Assembly (NCBI GenBank): GCA_019242135.1
Contig: JAFAWC010000650.1
Span: 1 to 5,842 of the forward strand
Source of the DNA: Mycobacteriaceae bacterium
GTDB taxonomy: Bacteria > Actinomycetota > Actinomycetes > Mycobacteriales > Mycobacteriaceae
Length of the DNA stretch: 5,842 bases
Direction of reading: 5' to 3'
Part shown: positions 5,753 through 5,842 of the stretch, in pieces
How the letters are laid out: each line of letters begins with the position of its first letter
Position numbering within the stretch: position 1 is the first letter of the stretch
Notes under the pieces: generated by a model
The model's database searches: none
Told to the model about the DNA's origin: nothing
The model's input: only the letters and a program-made list of their open reading frames with translations
Program-made: the position numbers and the translations under genes

Positions 5753-5842
5753 CTACACCTCGCCGAGGTAGAAACGACTGCCCTGGTCGTCACGGCACTC
5801 CGCGGTCATGCCGTAGGGTTGCCGGGCGGGTTCCTGGATGAC
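5753..5842 (-). CDS. C-terminal end of a probable VOC/glyoxalase family protein (partial)
   Basis: On the minus strand an open frame enters from the window edge and ends at TAG (5753-5755). Its 29 visible residues include QEPARQPYGMTAECRDDQG and end in RFYLGEV. A Pro-Tyr-Gly, then a short strand, then Asp-Asp-Gln-Gly and an aromatic strand is the usual end of vicinal-oxygen-chelate (glyoxalase/bleomycin-resistance) proteins, where the final Glu is often a metal ligand. The call rests on this short tail only. It converges on the ferredoxin reductase gene with a 16-bp gap (5737-5752) that shows no clear terminator. Confidence 0.6.
   Translation of the reverse strand, partial: VIQEPARQPYGMTAECRDDQGSRFYLGEV

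Noticed and set aside
4963..5793. Minus-strand frame of 276 codons opposite the ferredoxin reductase
   Set aside because: Antisense shadow of a gene with intact FAD and NAD motifs; its translation is His/Arg-rich and unrecognisable, and its start overlaps the VOC tail in another frame.

Overview
This window is GC-rich, codes densely on both strands and uses GTG as well as ATG starts. It carries a mycofactocin-type short-chain dehydrogenase and the neighbour order rocD / dimethylargininase-like / AsnC regulator that I recall from Mycobacterium tuberculosis (Rv2321c-Rv2324). I read it as chromosomal DNA of a mycobacterium. It is probably not from the tuberculosis complex, because rocD is one intact frame here and is split into rocD1/rocD2 in M. 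tuberculosis. No RNA gene, insertion sequence, CRISPR array or phage gene was seen.

Layout. 1-801 (+) is the 3' part of a membrane protein with a Pro/Ala linker and a C-terminal SHOCT domain; its start lies outside the window. A 63-bp gap (802-864) holds a good match to the KstR operator and a likely promoter. 865-1719 (+) is a mycofactocin-coupled SDR oxidoreductase. It converges on rocD across 27 bp that contain a hairpin. On the minus strand, a dimethylargininase-like gene (2997-3899) and rocD (1747-3000) form a tight operon with a 4-bp ATGA overlap. A 121-bp AT-rich divergent promoter region (3900-4020) separates this operon from an AsnC/Lrp regulator (4021-4467, +). After an 84-bp gap with a degenerate direct repeat comes a FAD-dependent ferredoxin reductase (4552-5736, +). 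The last 90 bases are the 3' end of a minus-strand gene whose ending looks like a glyoxalase/VOC protein.

How the genes work together. The core is an arginine catabolic module. The amidinotransferase-fold hydrolase acts on the guanidino group of arginine, RocD turns ornithine into glutamate semialdehyde, and the divergent AsnC protein is the obvious candidate regulator, with a 15-bp palindrome and repeated TTGCGT elements between them as candidate sites. The hydrolase resembles cyanobacterial arginine dihydrolase (ArgZ/AgrE) as I remember it, which would give a two-step route from arginine to glutamate semialdehyde. The flanking SDR and ferredoxin reductase are redox enzymes that look unrelated to arginine; the SDR may belong to the sterol (KstR) regulon.

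The least explained signals are two large perfect inverted repeats inside coding sequence: a 26-bp uninterrupted palindrome in asnC, and 12-bp arms around a 5-base loop in rocD.
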